Source: Bradyrhizobium liaoningense
Lineage (GTDB): Bacteria; Pseudomonadota; Alphaproteobacteria; Rhizobiales; Xanthobacteraceae
Length of the DNA: 64,000 nt
Direction: 5' to 3'
Assembly (NCBI RefSeq): GCF_018130785.1
Contig: NZ_JAFCJT010000002.1
Location: 558,001 to 622,000 of the forward strand
A program made the position numbers and the translations under genes. Each line of letters begins with the position of its first letter. Position 1 is the first letter of the stretch. The notes under the pieces were generated by a model that saw nothing but the letters and a program-made list of their open reading frames with translations, searched no databases and was not told the origin of the DNA. Of the stretch, positions 24,979-35,348 are shown in pieces.

Positions 24979-26319
24979 CTAGCTTCGCATGAAGCCTTCG
25001 CACTCGCCTTCGGCCCAGGCGAGCGCCTGATCCATCGTCTCGCCCCGTGCAAAACGCAGGGCCATCTTGGTCAGCGTCGCCTGGAAGTAGATCTGCTGCG
25101 CGACCTTGGGCGGCGCCGGCGATGCCGCGATCGACAAGGTCTGATGCTTGTGGGGATCCGGATAGTGATAGAGCGTTCCCTTCGGCGGCCCTTCTTCCGC
25201 CCAGGTCTTGAAACTGGTCATGTTCGCGTAGGCCGGCAGGTCATAGCCGCCGCTCACCGCGACGAACTTCTCGATCGACGTTGGCGCGGACAGGTGCACG
25301 AGCAGGCTCTTGGCCGCCTCCTTGTTCTTGCCGAAGCTCCAGACGCCCCAGAAGTAGGGCAGGTACGGTGCAAACCGGCCCTTCGGACCGGACGGGAAGC
25401 CGTGCGTCCAGCATTGCTCGGCGACCTGGGGCGCGTCGCGCTTGGCAACGGCCCAGGCGCTCGGCGGATTGAGGATCATCGCGCCGCGGCCGGAGATCAG
25501 CCATTTGTTGTTCGAGGCGTCGTCCCAGGACGGCGCGTCGGGCGGCAGAAACGCGATCAGCTTCTTGTAGAATTCCATGGCCTGGCGAACCTGATCGGTC
25601 TTCACCGTGATATCGCCCTTGGCATTGACGAGTTCGGCGCCGAACGACTGGAAGATCGCGCCGGCCGTATCGACGCTGTCGGTGGTCTCGCCAAGGCCGA
25701 TGCCGAACGCGGCGCCGGCTTTGTGACAGGCTTCCGCCGCCTTCAGGAAGGTCTCCATGGTCCAGTTGTCCGCCTTGGGCGGGCTACCGGCCGGGTACAT
25801 CTCCTGCACGTCGATGCCGGCATGCTTCTTCATCAGATCGATGCGAGAGCAGGGGCCCTTGATCTGGCTGCCGGGTGTCGCGGGCACCGCGAGCCATTTA
25901 CCGCCCGACTGCCCGAGATATTTGACGGTGCCGTTCACATCGCCATTCTGCTTGAGGAGCGGCTCCATGACGTCGTTGAGCGGTTCGAGATTCTCGGAAT
26001 AGGCCTGCGGCCACCAGCTCGGCATCTGGAGAATGTCGTGACCGGACTTGGCCTGAGCCTCGGCCGCAGCGGTCAATTCAATCTTCTTGTTGTTGCTGGT
26101 GATGTAGTCGATCGAGACTTCGACCTTCTCCTTCGCCGCCCATTCATTGACGAGGTCGGTCGAGGCCTTGTTGGCACCGGGCACCCAGTGGTCCCAGAAA
26201 CCGATCGAGAGTTTGCCGGCGGCGTAAGCGCCTCGGACATAGGGCGCTGTGATCAGCGCCGCGGAGGACATTGCAGTGGCAGCCACAAATTGACGTCGCG
26301 TCAGTGTCTTGCGTGACAT
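24979..26319 (-). CDS. Extracellular sugar-binding protein of an ABC importer (family 1)
   Basis: About 446 residues from ATG 26319, which has a GAGGAAACGAG Shine-Dalgarno. The N terminus TLTRRQFVAATAMSSAA is a Tat-type signal, which implies export of a folded protein. The body shows solute-binding family 1 features (IGFWDHWVPGANKAST, DILQMPSWW, ILNPPSAWAVAKRDAP, FWGVWSFGKNKEAAKSLL). It is the first gene of the operon with two permeases, an ATPase and a 2-hydroxyacid dehydrogenase. The sugar or polyol is unknown. Confidence 0.88.
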   Translation of the reverse strand: MSRKTLTRRQFVAATAMSSAALITAPYVRGAYAAGKLSIGFWDHWVPGANKASTDLVNEWAAKEKVEVSIDYITSNNKKIELTAAAEAQAKSGHDILQMPSWWPQAYSENLEPLNDVMEPLLKQNGDVNGTVKYLGQSGGKWLAVPATPGSQIKGPCSRIDLMKKHAGIDVQEMYPAGSPPKADNWTMETFLKAAEACHKAGAAFGIGLGETTDSVDTAGAIFQSFGAELVNAKGDITVKTDQVRQAMEFYKKLIAFLPPDAPSWDDASNNKWLISGRGAMILNPPSAWAVAKRDAPQVAEQCWTHGFPSGPKGRFAPYLPYFWGVWSFGKNKEAAKSLLVHLSAPTSIEKFVAVSGGYDLPAYANMTSFKTWAEEGPPKGTLYHYPDPHKHQTLSIAASPAPPKVAQQIYFQATLTKMALRFARGETMDQALAWAEGECEGFMRS

Positions 26320-26550
26320 CTCGTTTCCTCGCTTGGGTGTTTTATTGTTCTGGTGTTTCCTCTGGCATTCCGAGTTTTGCTTTTTGTTCGAGTTTCTTCT
26401 TGGTGCTACCGCCTCGCCGTCAAATCGGGCGAAGCGCAGCAAATTGGTAGCGCGATCAGATCATGATTGGTCCCGTCTGTCGAGGAAGCCGAACGGCTCG
26501 CCGTCTAGAACTAACGTTGCGTCCGGGAACGCGGCTGTACTGTCTCGCGA

Positions 26551-26578
26551 CGCGCGGCGGAGGTAAACCTCCGCCGCG
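26551..26578. terminator. 13-bp perfect hairpin in a 480-base gene-free stretch
   Basis: GCGCGGCGGAGGT and its exact complement flank a 2-base spacer. It sits in the gene-free region 26320-26799 between the divergent binding-protein and LTXXQ genes and is followed on the plus strand by ATTTTG. Nearer the binding-protein gene a GCTACC/GGTAGC inverted pair (about 26405 and 26446) may be an operator. Nothing else was identified in the stretch. Confidence 0.4.
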
Positions 26579-26799
26579 CATTTTGCGACGCACACTTTCG
26601 GGCAAGGAGCGCAGGACATCTCGTGCGCAATTACGCCGCAGTTTCGAATAAGCCTTCATAACCGCTTCGCTCCAAACACTTTTCGGGCGTGGACAGCAAT
26701 GGGCTGCGGCTGGACCGCGAAGCGGCGAAAACGATAGAGTTGCAACCGGCGGGTGGCTCCCACCCCGACAGGACAATCGGATCGACGATGGAGACCAGA

Positions 26800-27600
26800 A
26801 TGATCAACCCGGCGCCGTCTGCGCGGCTTCACCTGCGGCGATGGTTCGCGCTGGGCTCCGTGCTCGCGGTGCTGCTCGGCGCAGCCGCGGTTGCGCACGC
26901 ACAAGGCCTGGTCAAAGGCGTTCAGGATGGGGCCGCGGCCGGCAACAAGGCGGCCGGCCCCGTTGGCGGCGTGCTGGGCGGTGCAATCGGCGGCGTGGTC
27001 GGTGTCTTCACCGGCGTGCTCGGCGTCAATAACAACAACCAGCCGGCTCCGGCCGCCAAGGATGCCAGCAAGGATTCCAAGCAGCCGGGCGCCGGCAAGG
27101 ACAAGAATGCCAAGGCGGGCAAGGGCGCCAAGGCGAGCAAGGAAGCCAGGAATGCGCCGCAGGACAACAAGGACAACAAGGAGAACAAGGACAATAAGGA
27201 CAATAAGGACGTCACCGTCCTCACCCAGCCCGGTGCGCCGCAACAGACCGCCGAGCAGATCGTCGCCAACAGCGATTCCTATATCGAGCGGATCAAGACC
27301 GAGTTGAACCTGACGCCCGATCAGGAGAAGCACTGGTTCGGCTTCTCGAGCGCCATGCACTATCTGGGGCATAATGGCGCGGAGCGGCTCAACCTGCGGA
27401 TCGCCCGCGCCAAGCGGGATCCGCCTGACGACATCATCGAGCAGATGCGCAACGAGTCGCAATTCCTGATCGACCGCGCCGCCGACCAGCGCAACGTCGC
27501 CGATGCCGCCGAGCCGCTTTATTCGAGCCTCGACGACAAGCAGAAGGAGGTCTTCATCCAGGAGATGGTGCGCCTCAGCCACGAGCGCGGGCTGGATTGA
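26800..27600 (+). CDS. Periplasmic LTXXQ/Spy-like protein with Asn/Lys/Asp repeats
   Basis: About 266 residues from ATG 26800 (GGAG 6 bases upstream; alternative ATG 26788). A signal peptide (WFALGSVLAVLLGAAAVAHA) is followed by a Gly/Val-rich segment (GPVGGVLGGAIGGVVGVFTG). A low-complexity linker (DNKDNKENKDNKDNKD) leads to a helical C-terminal domain with the LTPDQEKHW motif of the LTXXQ family. Spy/CpxP relatives act as periplasmic chaperones or stress sensors. That role here is inferred. Confidence 0.78.
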   Translation: MINPAPSARLHLRRWFALGSVLAVLLGAAAVAHAQGLVKGVQDGAAAGNKAAGPVGGVLGGAIGGVVGVFTGVLGVNNNNQPAPAAKDASKDSKQPGAGKDKNAKAGKGAKASKEARNAPQDNKDNKENKDNKDNKDVTVLTQPGAPQQTAEQIVANSDSYIERIKTELNLTPDQEKHWFGFSSAMHYLGHNGAERLNLRIARAKRDPPDDIIEQMRNESQFLIDRAADQRNVADAAEPLYSSLDDKQKEVFIQEMVRLSHERGLD

Positions 27601-27711
27601 TCAAGTTGAATCCGATTGCGGGCGTCTGAATTAACGGCGCCCGCCACGAATTCGTGAATCCTCTCCGCATTTCGGGTATGGTTAGCTTCGCAAGCTGACT
27701 GCGGGGTTGAT

Positions 27712-28089
27712 ATGGCGGACGGACTCTCCGTTTTCCTGGTCGAAGACGAGGCGTTGATCCGGATGATGATCGCCGACATGGTGGAGGAACTCGGCCACCA
27801 TGTCGTCGCGGAAGCGGACAATGTCCGGGACGCGAGCGCCTTCGCGATGACCGCGCAATACGATTTCGCCATCCTCGACATCAATCTGAAGGGCCTCTAC
27901 GTCGATCCCGTCGCCGACCTGATCGAGCGCCGCGGCAAGCCGTTTCTGTTCGCCACCGGCTACGGGCCGGAGTTGCTGCCGTCCTTGCTCCGGCGGCGGC
28001 CGATCCTGCGCAAGCCGATTTCCCTCGACCAGCTCAAGGTGATGATCGATTCGCTGTTTCCGGACGCCATCGCCAAGGTACCTCACTGA
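27712..28089 (+). CDS. Single-domain response regulator
   Basis: 125 residues that make one receiver domain. The acidic pocket is in FLVEDEALI, the phospho-acceptor Asp in FAILDINLKG, the conserved Thr in LFATGYG and the Lys in LRKPISLDQL. It has no output domain, like CheY or DivK-type regulators. No histidine kinase is adjacent. The last codons and stop (KVPH-TGA) form the first unit of a 16-bp tandem repeat. Confidence 0.9.
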   Translation: MADGLSVFLVEDEALIRMMIADMVEELGHHVVAEADNVRDASAFAMTAQYDFAILDINLKGLYVDPVADLIERRGKPFLFATGYGPELLPSLLRRRPILRKPISLDQLKVMIDSLFPDAIAKVPH

Positions 28090-28138
28090 GAAGGTACCTC
28101 ACTGAGAAGGCGCCTCCCTGAGAAGGCGCCGCACCGAG
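28075..28138. repeat. Four 16-bp tandem repeats across the response-regulator stop codon
   Basis: Units at 28075-28090, 28091-28106, 28107-28122 and 28123-28138. The first two are identical (AAGGTACCTCACTGAG). The third and fourth diverge (AAGGCGCCTCCCTGAG, AAGGCGCCGCACCGAG). Unit 1 contains the last codons and TGA of the response regulator gene. Copy number is likely to vary between strains without changing the protein. Confidence 0.85.
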
Positions 28139-28153
28139 ATCGCCAACGAAAAC

Positions 28154-28174
28154 GGCCGCCCGTGAGGGGCGGCC
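28154..28174 (-). terminator. Terminator of the 53-aa membrane-protein gene
   Basis: GGCCGCCC/GGGCGGCC stem with a short loop. On the minus strand it is followed by CGTTTTCG. It lies about 30 bases past the stop at 28203. It may also end the convergent response-regulator transcript. Confidence 0.55.
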
Positions 28175-28202
28175 ATTTGGCGAAAGAATATATGTCGTGG
28201 TC

Positions 28203-28364
28203 TCAGATCAGGCCGGCGCTGAGGTCGATGCCGCGCGCCATCACGCCGAACGAGGCGACCAGGCCCATGCAGCAGAACAGCAAGATGGTCTTGAACGAAG
28301 AATCGGCAAAACGGGTTTCGACGGCGGCCGGCATCGCGGCAAGCGAAATCATGCTCATGTTCAT
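28203..28364 (-). CDS. Small membrane protein (53 aa)
   Basis: ATG 28364 is preceded by an excellent AGGGGGG Shine-Dalgarno. The product begins MNMSMISLAAMPAAVETRFA and has a hydrophobic central helix (KTILLFCCMGLVASFGVMA). It ends GIDLSAGLI. There is a terminator hairpin downstream. This set of features argues for a real gene. No family is recognised. It is probably an inner-membrane small protein. Confidence 0.68.
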   Translation of the reverse strand: MNMSMISLAAMPAAVETRFADSSFKTILLFCCMGLVASFGVMARGIDLSAGLI

Positions 28365-28504
28365 TCCCCCCTTTGTTGACCCCTGAATTGCATCAGGTAA
28401 GGGGAACTCTTAGAGCAAAAAGTTTGACACGAGCTTGCGAGGGATCGTTAACGGAATCGCAATCTCTCGCGGGGCTGCGCGAGCAGCAAGCCGTCCCGCA
28501 AGTC

Positions 28505-28708
28505 TCAGTTGCGGCCGTTCTTCAGCACGGTGGCAATCGTATGGGCCGTCATGGCGGCGCGATCAGAGGCGCGCTGCGCAGCCAGCCGGTCGCGCGCCTT
28601 TTCCTCGATCAGGAGCTCGATCAGAGCCAGCCGCTTGACGTCGTCGTCCGCCTCGGCCAGCAGGCGGTGATAGCGATGATAGTCGAAACCCAGGTCCTGC
28701 TTGCGCAT
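28505..28708 (-). CDS. Small hypothetical helical protein (67 aa)
   Basis: From ATG 28708 it reads MRKQDLGFDYHRYHRLLAEA and then DDDVKRLALIELLIEEKARD. It is a charged, mostly helical soluble protein ending VLKNGRN. The frame is open further upstream to 28810 but that part looks non-coding. Unknown function. It is next to glk but transcription coupling is unclear. Confidence 0.55.
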   Translation of the reverse strand: MRKQDLGFDYHRYHRLLAEADDDVKRLALIELLIEEKARDRLAAQRASDRAAMTAHTIATVLKNGRN

Positions 28709-28857
28709 GTCACGCGCCCCCGCAACTACGCCACATACTCGCGCGGATTGTTTCTGATCGGACGCAACCCGGCAAGCACGATCCTGCGTGGAACCGCAGG
28801 CTCGCTGCAATCAGCTGTTAATTACTGGTACCGGCGGTCGAGGAGGGCGATCGCGTC

Positions 28858-29844
28858 TCAATCCGGATTGTGGTCGGCGAACATCTTCAGGCCGAGGAAA
28901 CTTGCATCAGGCTTCTTGACGAGCCTGGTCGGGATGTTGCGCAAGTAATCCTGAAAGCGCCCCTTGGCTTCGAAGCGCGCCCTGAACGCCGAAGCAGCAA
29001 GGAACTCCGGAAAGCGCGGCACGATGCCGCCGGCGATATAGACACCGCCGCGGGCGCCGAAGGTCACCGCGAGATTGCCCGCGACCGAGCCGAGGATGGC
29101 GCAAAACATCTCCAGCGTTGCGCGGCTGAGTTCGCAACTGCCCTCCAGGGCCGCCTTGGTGATGGCGGCGGCGTCGCGGTGCGGCACCTGGGCGCCGTCG
29201 ACCTCCGCCAGCGCCTCGTAGAGGCTTTGCAGGCCGGAGCCCGAAAGCGCGCCGCGCTCGATCGAGACATGACCGAGGCGCCTGCGCAGGCAGGCGATCA
29301 CGCGCTCTTCGCGCTCGTTTTCCGCAGGCAAAGTCGCGTGGCCTGCCTCGGTGACGACCGCCAGCCGGGCGCCATGGCGCTCGACCAGACAGGAGACGCC
29401 AAAGCCGGTTCCAGGTCCGACCACTAGCAACGGCTCTCCGGGGAGGCCGTCCTGGCCCCCGAGCGGGATCAAATCGGCAGGCTCCAGGGCGGGCAGGGAC
29501 CAGGCCACGACCTCGAAATCATTGAGCACATGGACGCTGTCGAAGCCGAGGGCGGGCTGGAGCTCGTTGCCGTCGATGACCCATGGACTGTTGGTCATGA
29601 CGCAGCGGTTGTTGGTCACGGGACCCGCGACGGCCAGCACGGCTCGTTTGGGCTGCTTGCCGCCGGACTGGCGCGCGAGGACGTCGACGATGGCTTCCCG
29701 AACGGTCGGGAAGTCAGCAACCTTCACATAATCGATGGGGCCGGTCTGGTCGCTATTGTTCGATGCGCTTTGGCTCAGCGCAAAGCGCGCGTTGGTGCCG
29801 CCGATATCGGCGAGAAGAATCTGTCCTGTCTTGCCGAAACTCAT
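28858..29844 (-). CDS. glk: Glucokinase
   Basis: About 328 residues (ATG 29844; another in-frame ATG at 29850). ROK-independent bacterial glucokinase family: phosphate motif LLADIGGTNARFALSQS, VAGPVTNNRCVMTNSPWVID with the catalytic Asp region, LNDFEVVAWSLPAL, and the adenosine motif VYIAGGIVPRF. It phosphorylates intracellular glucose. It is divergent from pncA. Confidence 0.92.
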   Translation of the reverse strand: MSFGKTGQILLADIGGTNARFALSQSASNNSDQTGPIDYVKVADFPTVREAIVDVLARQSGGKQPKRAVLAVAGPVTNNRCVMTNSPWVIDGNELQPALGFDSVHVLNDFEVVAWSLPALEPADLIPLGGQDGLPGEPLLVVGPGTGFGVSCLVERHGARLAVVTEAGHATLPAENEREERVIACLRRRLGHVSIERGALSGSGLQSLYEALAEVDGAQVPHRDAAAITKAALEGSCELSRATLEMFCAILGSVAGNLAVTFGARGGVYIAGGIVPRFPEFLAASAFRARFEAKGRFQDYLRNIPTRLVKKPDASFLGLKMFADHNPD

Positions 29845-30100
29845 GACCATGTGGCTGCCGCGCCATGCAGGCTCGCGGGAACCGTTTCCTCCGCTCCATC
29901 GATCCGCAACTTGCGAACCTCTTCTAGAATCCGTCCTTGGGCGAGCCTAGTCAACTCGGACAACGCCAAACCGTTGCATCCCAGATACGACGGGCGCGAT
30001 ATCGCCGCATTGGTCGGTGGTTGCGAAGCCGCGCGGGAAGATCGACATTGGCAGAGCGTTCGGCGCCCCTCGCGCCGGACAGCTGGAACGGGGCCTTGCG

Positions 30101-30727
30101 ATGAAGATTTCCGACCGCGACGTGCTGCTGGTGATCGACGTGCAGAATGACTTTTGCACTGGCGGAGCGCTCGCCGTTCCCGGCGGCGAGAAGGTTGTCC
30201 CGGCCATCAATCGAATCGCCCAAAAATTCACCAATGTGGTGCTGACCCAGGACTGGCATCCGGACGACCACGTCTCGTTCGCACCGAACCACGCGGGCAA
30301 GCAGCCGTTCCAGGCGATCGAGCTCGACTACGGCACCCAGGTCCTTTGGCCGACGCACTGCGTACAAGGCACGGCGGGAGCCGAATTCCATGGGGAGCTC
30401 GAAATTATCAGGGCAAACCTCGTGGTGCGCAAAGGTTTTCGTCGCGGCATCGATTCCTATTCGGCGCTGTTCGAGAACGACCACCGGACGCCGACGGGCT
30501 TGCTCGGCTATTTGCGCGAGCGCGAACTGAAGACCGTCTTCGTTGCCGGTCTGGCGCTGGATTTCTGTGTCCGCTTCTCGGCGGAAGATGCCCGCACGGC
30601 GGGGTTCGAGGTCGCGGTCATCGAGGATGCATGCCGCGGCATCGACCTCTTCGGCTCTGTGGCCGCGACCCATCAGAGTTTTCGCCAGCGTGGCATTTCG
30701 ATCGTCAGCCTGGAGGCCTTGCTGTGA
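30101..30727 (+). CDS. pncA: Nicotinamidase
   Basis: About 208 residues from ATG 30101. The frame extends upstream to 30017 without family similarity. Nicotinamidase/isochorismatase-family hydrolase: catalytic Asp in LLVIDVQNDFC, metal ligands in TQDWHPDDHVSF, catalytic Lys in VVRKGFRRGIDSYS, and catalytic Cys in GLALDFCVRFSA. It converts nicotinamide to nicotinate for NAD salvage. nadE lies 1.2 kb downstream on the same strand. Confidence 0.93.
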   Translation: MKISDRDVLLVIDVQNDFCTGGALAVPGGEKVVPAINRIAQKFTNVVLTQDWHPDDHVSFAPNHAGKQPFQAIELDYGTQVLWPTHCVQGTAGAEFHGELEIIRANLVVRKGFRRGIDSYSALFENDHRTPTGLLGYLRERELKTVFVAGLALDFCVRFSAEDARTAGFEVAVIEDACRGIDLFGSVAATHQSFRQRGISIVSLEALL

Positions 30728-30743
30728 GGACCTTGAGATAGTC

Positions 30744-31859
30744 ATGGTGGATAAGAGCGGCAAACCGCTGGGCCGCTCGGATCATCCTCCGGATGATCCG
30801 CTGCTGTGGCCGTTTGCGGCGGCGCGGCTCGCGATGGGCGCCTGCTTCTGGTGGCTGGAGCGCGATCCGCCGGAACAGGACGAGAGCAATCTGCCGTGGA
30901 CGACGCCCAACAGGGTCGCCTTGGAGCTCGCGACCATGCGCCTGCGCGATTGCACGCGGACGCAATCCGGCCAGGCGGCGCTGGTCTGCGCGCCCTATGC
31001 GCTGCACCGGGCCCTGATCGTCGACTTCGCGCCGGGCCACAGCGTGGTGCAGTCCCTGCAGAATGGCGGCATCGATCGGGTGTACCTCACCGACTGGCGC
31101 TCGGCCTCGCCGGACATGCGCTATCTCTCGATCGACAGCTATCTCGGCGATCTCAATGTCGCCATCGACGAAATCGGCGCGCCGGTCGATCTCGTCGGCC
31201 TGTGCCAGGGTGGCTGGCTGTCGCTGCTCTATGCGGCGCGCTTTCCCGCCAAGGTGCGGCGGCTGGTGCTGGTGGGGGCGCCCGTCGATCTCTCGATCGA
31301 TTCCGCGTTGTCCCGGCTCGCTCGCAATGCACCCGAGGCGCTCTACGACCAGCTCGTGGCGCGGGGCGGCGGCAATGTCAGCGGCGACGAGATGCTGCGC
31401 TTCTGGTCGAAGGCGCCCAGCCGCGACGACATTGCAGCGGCGTTGCAGAAGGATCTCTCGGACGAGGAGGGCGCGGCACTGCTCGCGCGTTTCGATCGCT
31501 GGAATACGGAGACGCTCAACCTGCCCGGCACTTACTATCTGGAGATCGTCAACTGGATCTTCCGGGAGAACCGGATTGCCGGTGGCAACTTCACGGCGCT
31601 CGGCCGCGAGGTGGATCTGAAGGACATCAAGGCGCCGGTCTTCCTGCTGGCCGGGCTCGATGACGACGTCGTGCCGGCCACACAGGCGCTTGCGACCGCC
31701 GGTCTGCTCGGAACGCCGCCGGCCTTCATTGCCGCGGCCTCCGAGCCCAGCAATCATCTCGGCCTGTTCATGGGCGCACGGACCCACGCCCATGCCTGGC
31801 CGCGGATCGCCGAATGGATGCGCGACGACCTCTCCGGCGTGCTGGCCCGCAGCGCCTGA
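30744..31859 (+). CDS. PhaC-like alpha/beta hydrolase
   Basis: About 371 residues from ATG 30744, 16 bases after pncA. The PHA-synthase-type box GLCQGGW carries Cys where ordinary lipases have Ser. YALHRALIVDFAPGHSVVQS and GIDRVYLTDWRSASPDMRYL match the PhaC core. Asp (LLAGLDDDVVPATQ) and His (SEPSNHLGLFMG) complete the triad. It is much shorter than class I synthases (about 590 residues). Polymerase, depolymerase-like or accessory roles are all possible. Confidence 0.72.
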   Translation: MVDKSGKPLGRSDHPPDDPLLWPFAAARLAMGACFWWLERDPPEQDESNLPWTTPNRVALELATMRLRDCTRTQSGQAALVCAPYALHRALIVDFAPGHSVVQSLQNGGIDRVYLTDWRSASPDMRYLSIDSYLGDLNVAIDEIGAPVDLVGLCQGGWLSLLYAARFPAKVRRLVLVGAPVDLSIDSALSRLARNAPEALYDQLVARGGGNVSGDEMLRFWSKAPSRDDIAAALQKDLSDEEGAALLARFDRWNTETLNLPGTYYLEIVNWIFRENRIAGGNFTALGREVDLKDIKAPVFLLAGLDDDVVPATQALATAGLLGTPPAFIAAASEPSNHLGLFMGARTHAHAWPRIAEWMRDDLSGVLARSA

Positions 31860-31998
31860 CGGCCGCCCGACCGGGCGGGCGAACATGCAAATCCGTTATG
31901 CATGATGGCGGATGGCCTGCACGGGGCCGGGTCGATGGGCTACATATTATCCAGAACTGGCGGCTGCGGCCGCGACAAGATTAAGGGTACTGCGCTCG

Positions 31999-34032
<2,034 letters not shown>

Positions 34033-34130
34033 TTAGGCGAGACTGATCGGGCAGGGCGCCTCAAAACGACTTCGCGCCGCGCGGCTCATACAGCCGGCGG
34101 CGCGAAATTGCGTTTGATACAGAAAGTTTC

Positions 34131-34162
34131 GAGGTCCGGAGTGCCTAGGAGTCCGGACCTCG
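34131..34162. terminator. Hairpin after nadE
   Basis: GAGGTCCGGA / TCCGGACCTC, a 10-bp perfect stem with an 11-base loop, 100 bases past the nadE stop. It has no T-run. The surrounding stretch 34033-34502 has no gene I would support. A frame starting at 34282 (MVRIPFRVTTDTNALDAARW) is open but runs into the next gene and has no known similarity. Confidence 0.45.
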
Positions 34163-34502
34163 TCACCTTGCCCCAGCCCTTGATCCCCCCGCCCCATGTG
34201 GTCCCCCAACCCCATGTAGCGCGATCAGAGGGTGATGCCCTGGAAGGCCGCCGATCGATGTTCGCGATGTACGCGAAGTATGGTTAGGATTCCATTCCGT
34301 GTCACTACGGACACGAACGCGCTTGATGCTGCACGCTGGTGCATCCGACCGCATCTGCTGCGATCGCTGCTGCCTGAATTCGATGCAGGCGACCGGCTCG
34401 ATGTCCACATCTCCGCATCGCCGCGGCACCTGCATTTCACGGGCCTGTCATTGAACTGGTCTAGCGCTGCTCCCGTCATCGCTGACGATCAAGGAGCAAG
34501 CC

Positions 34503-35318
34503 ATGTCGAAGCCGGTGCTGGGCGCAGCGTTGTCCATCAAATCGATCCCCGCCCACCGCGACTGGCTTCTCGAACGGCAGCGCGATCTTGAAATCCAGGA
34601 TTTTTTCCGCGCGGATTTGCTCGATGGCGATTGGCGGAGTGCGGCCAGCGAGATCAAGCAGATGCTCTCGGGCCATACCGGCCGGCTCGGCATCCACGGC
34701 CCGTTCTGGGGCTTCAAGATCGACAGCCACGATCCCCTGATCCGCCATGCGGTGACGAAGCGCCTGCTTCAGGGCCTCGATGCCGCGGAATTCCTCGGCG
34801 CGACGCAGATGGTGATCCATTCGCCGTTCACGACCTGGGACCACAACAATCTGGACCTCTATCCTGATAATCGCAGCAATCTCGTCGAGCGCGTCAAGGC
34901 GACGCTTGCCGAGGTGATCGCGCGCGCCGAGACGATCGGCTGCGAGGTCGTCATCGAGAACATCGAGGACAAGGATCCGCGCGACCGCGTGCGTCTCGCC
35001 AAGGCGCTCGAAAGCAACAAGATCCGCGTCTCCCTCGACACTGGCCACGCCAATTACGCCCACATCTCCACCGGCGCGCCGCCGGTCGACTACTACGTCG
35101 AGACCGCCGGCGACATGCTGACGCATGTGCACCTCCAGGACACCGACGGCTTTGCCGACCGCCATTGGGCGCCGGGCGAAGGCAATATCCCGTGGGTGGC
35201 CGTGTTCCGCGCGCTGGGCCGGCTGACGTCCAACCCGCGGCTGATCCTCGAACTCCGCAATCACGACGACGTTCGCGCCGGCGCAGCCCATCTGGCCGCG
35301 CTCGGTCTCGCTGAATAA
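34503..35318 (+). CDS. Sugar phosphate isomerase/epimerase-like TIM barrel
   Basis: 271 residues of the xylose-isomerase-like/AP-endonuclease-2 superfamily. Metal-ligand regions are visible as LGIHGPFWGF, MVIHSPFTTWDH, CEVVIENIEDKDP, SLDTGHANYAH, THVHLQDTDGFADRHWAPGE and LILELRN. It is the first gene of a run with a complete ABC importer 30 bases downstream, so it probably acts on the imported compound. The substrate is unknown. Confidence 0.85.
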   Translation: MSKPVLGAALSIKSIPAHRDWLLERQRDLEIQDFFRADLLDGDWRSAASEIKQMLSGHTGRLGIHGPFWGFKIDSHDPLIRHAVTKRLLQGLDAAEFLGATQMVIHSPFTTWDHNNLDLYPDNRSNLVERVKATLAEVIARAETIGCEVVIENIEDKDPRDRVRLAKALESNKIRVSLDTGHANYAHISTGAPPVDYYVETAGDMLTHVHLQDTDGFADRHWAPGEGNIPWVAVFRALGRLTSNPRLILELRNHDDVRAGAAHLAALGLAE

Positions 35319-35348
35319 CCGACCTCATCAAGGACAGGGCTTGTTGAC

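Noticed and set aside
34282..34500. Open frame MVRIPFRVTTDTNALDAARW upstream of the TIM-barrel gene
   Set aside because: There is no ribosome-binding site or family match, and it runs into the next gene in another frame.
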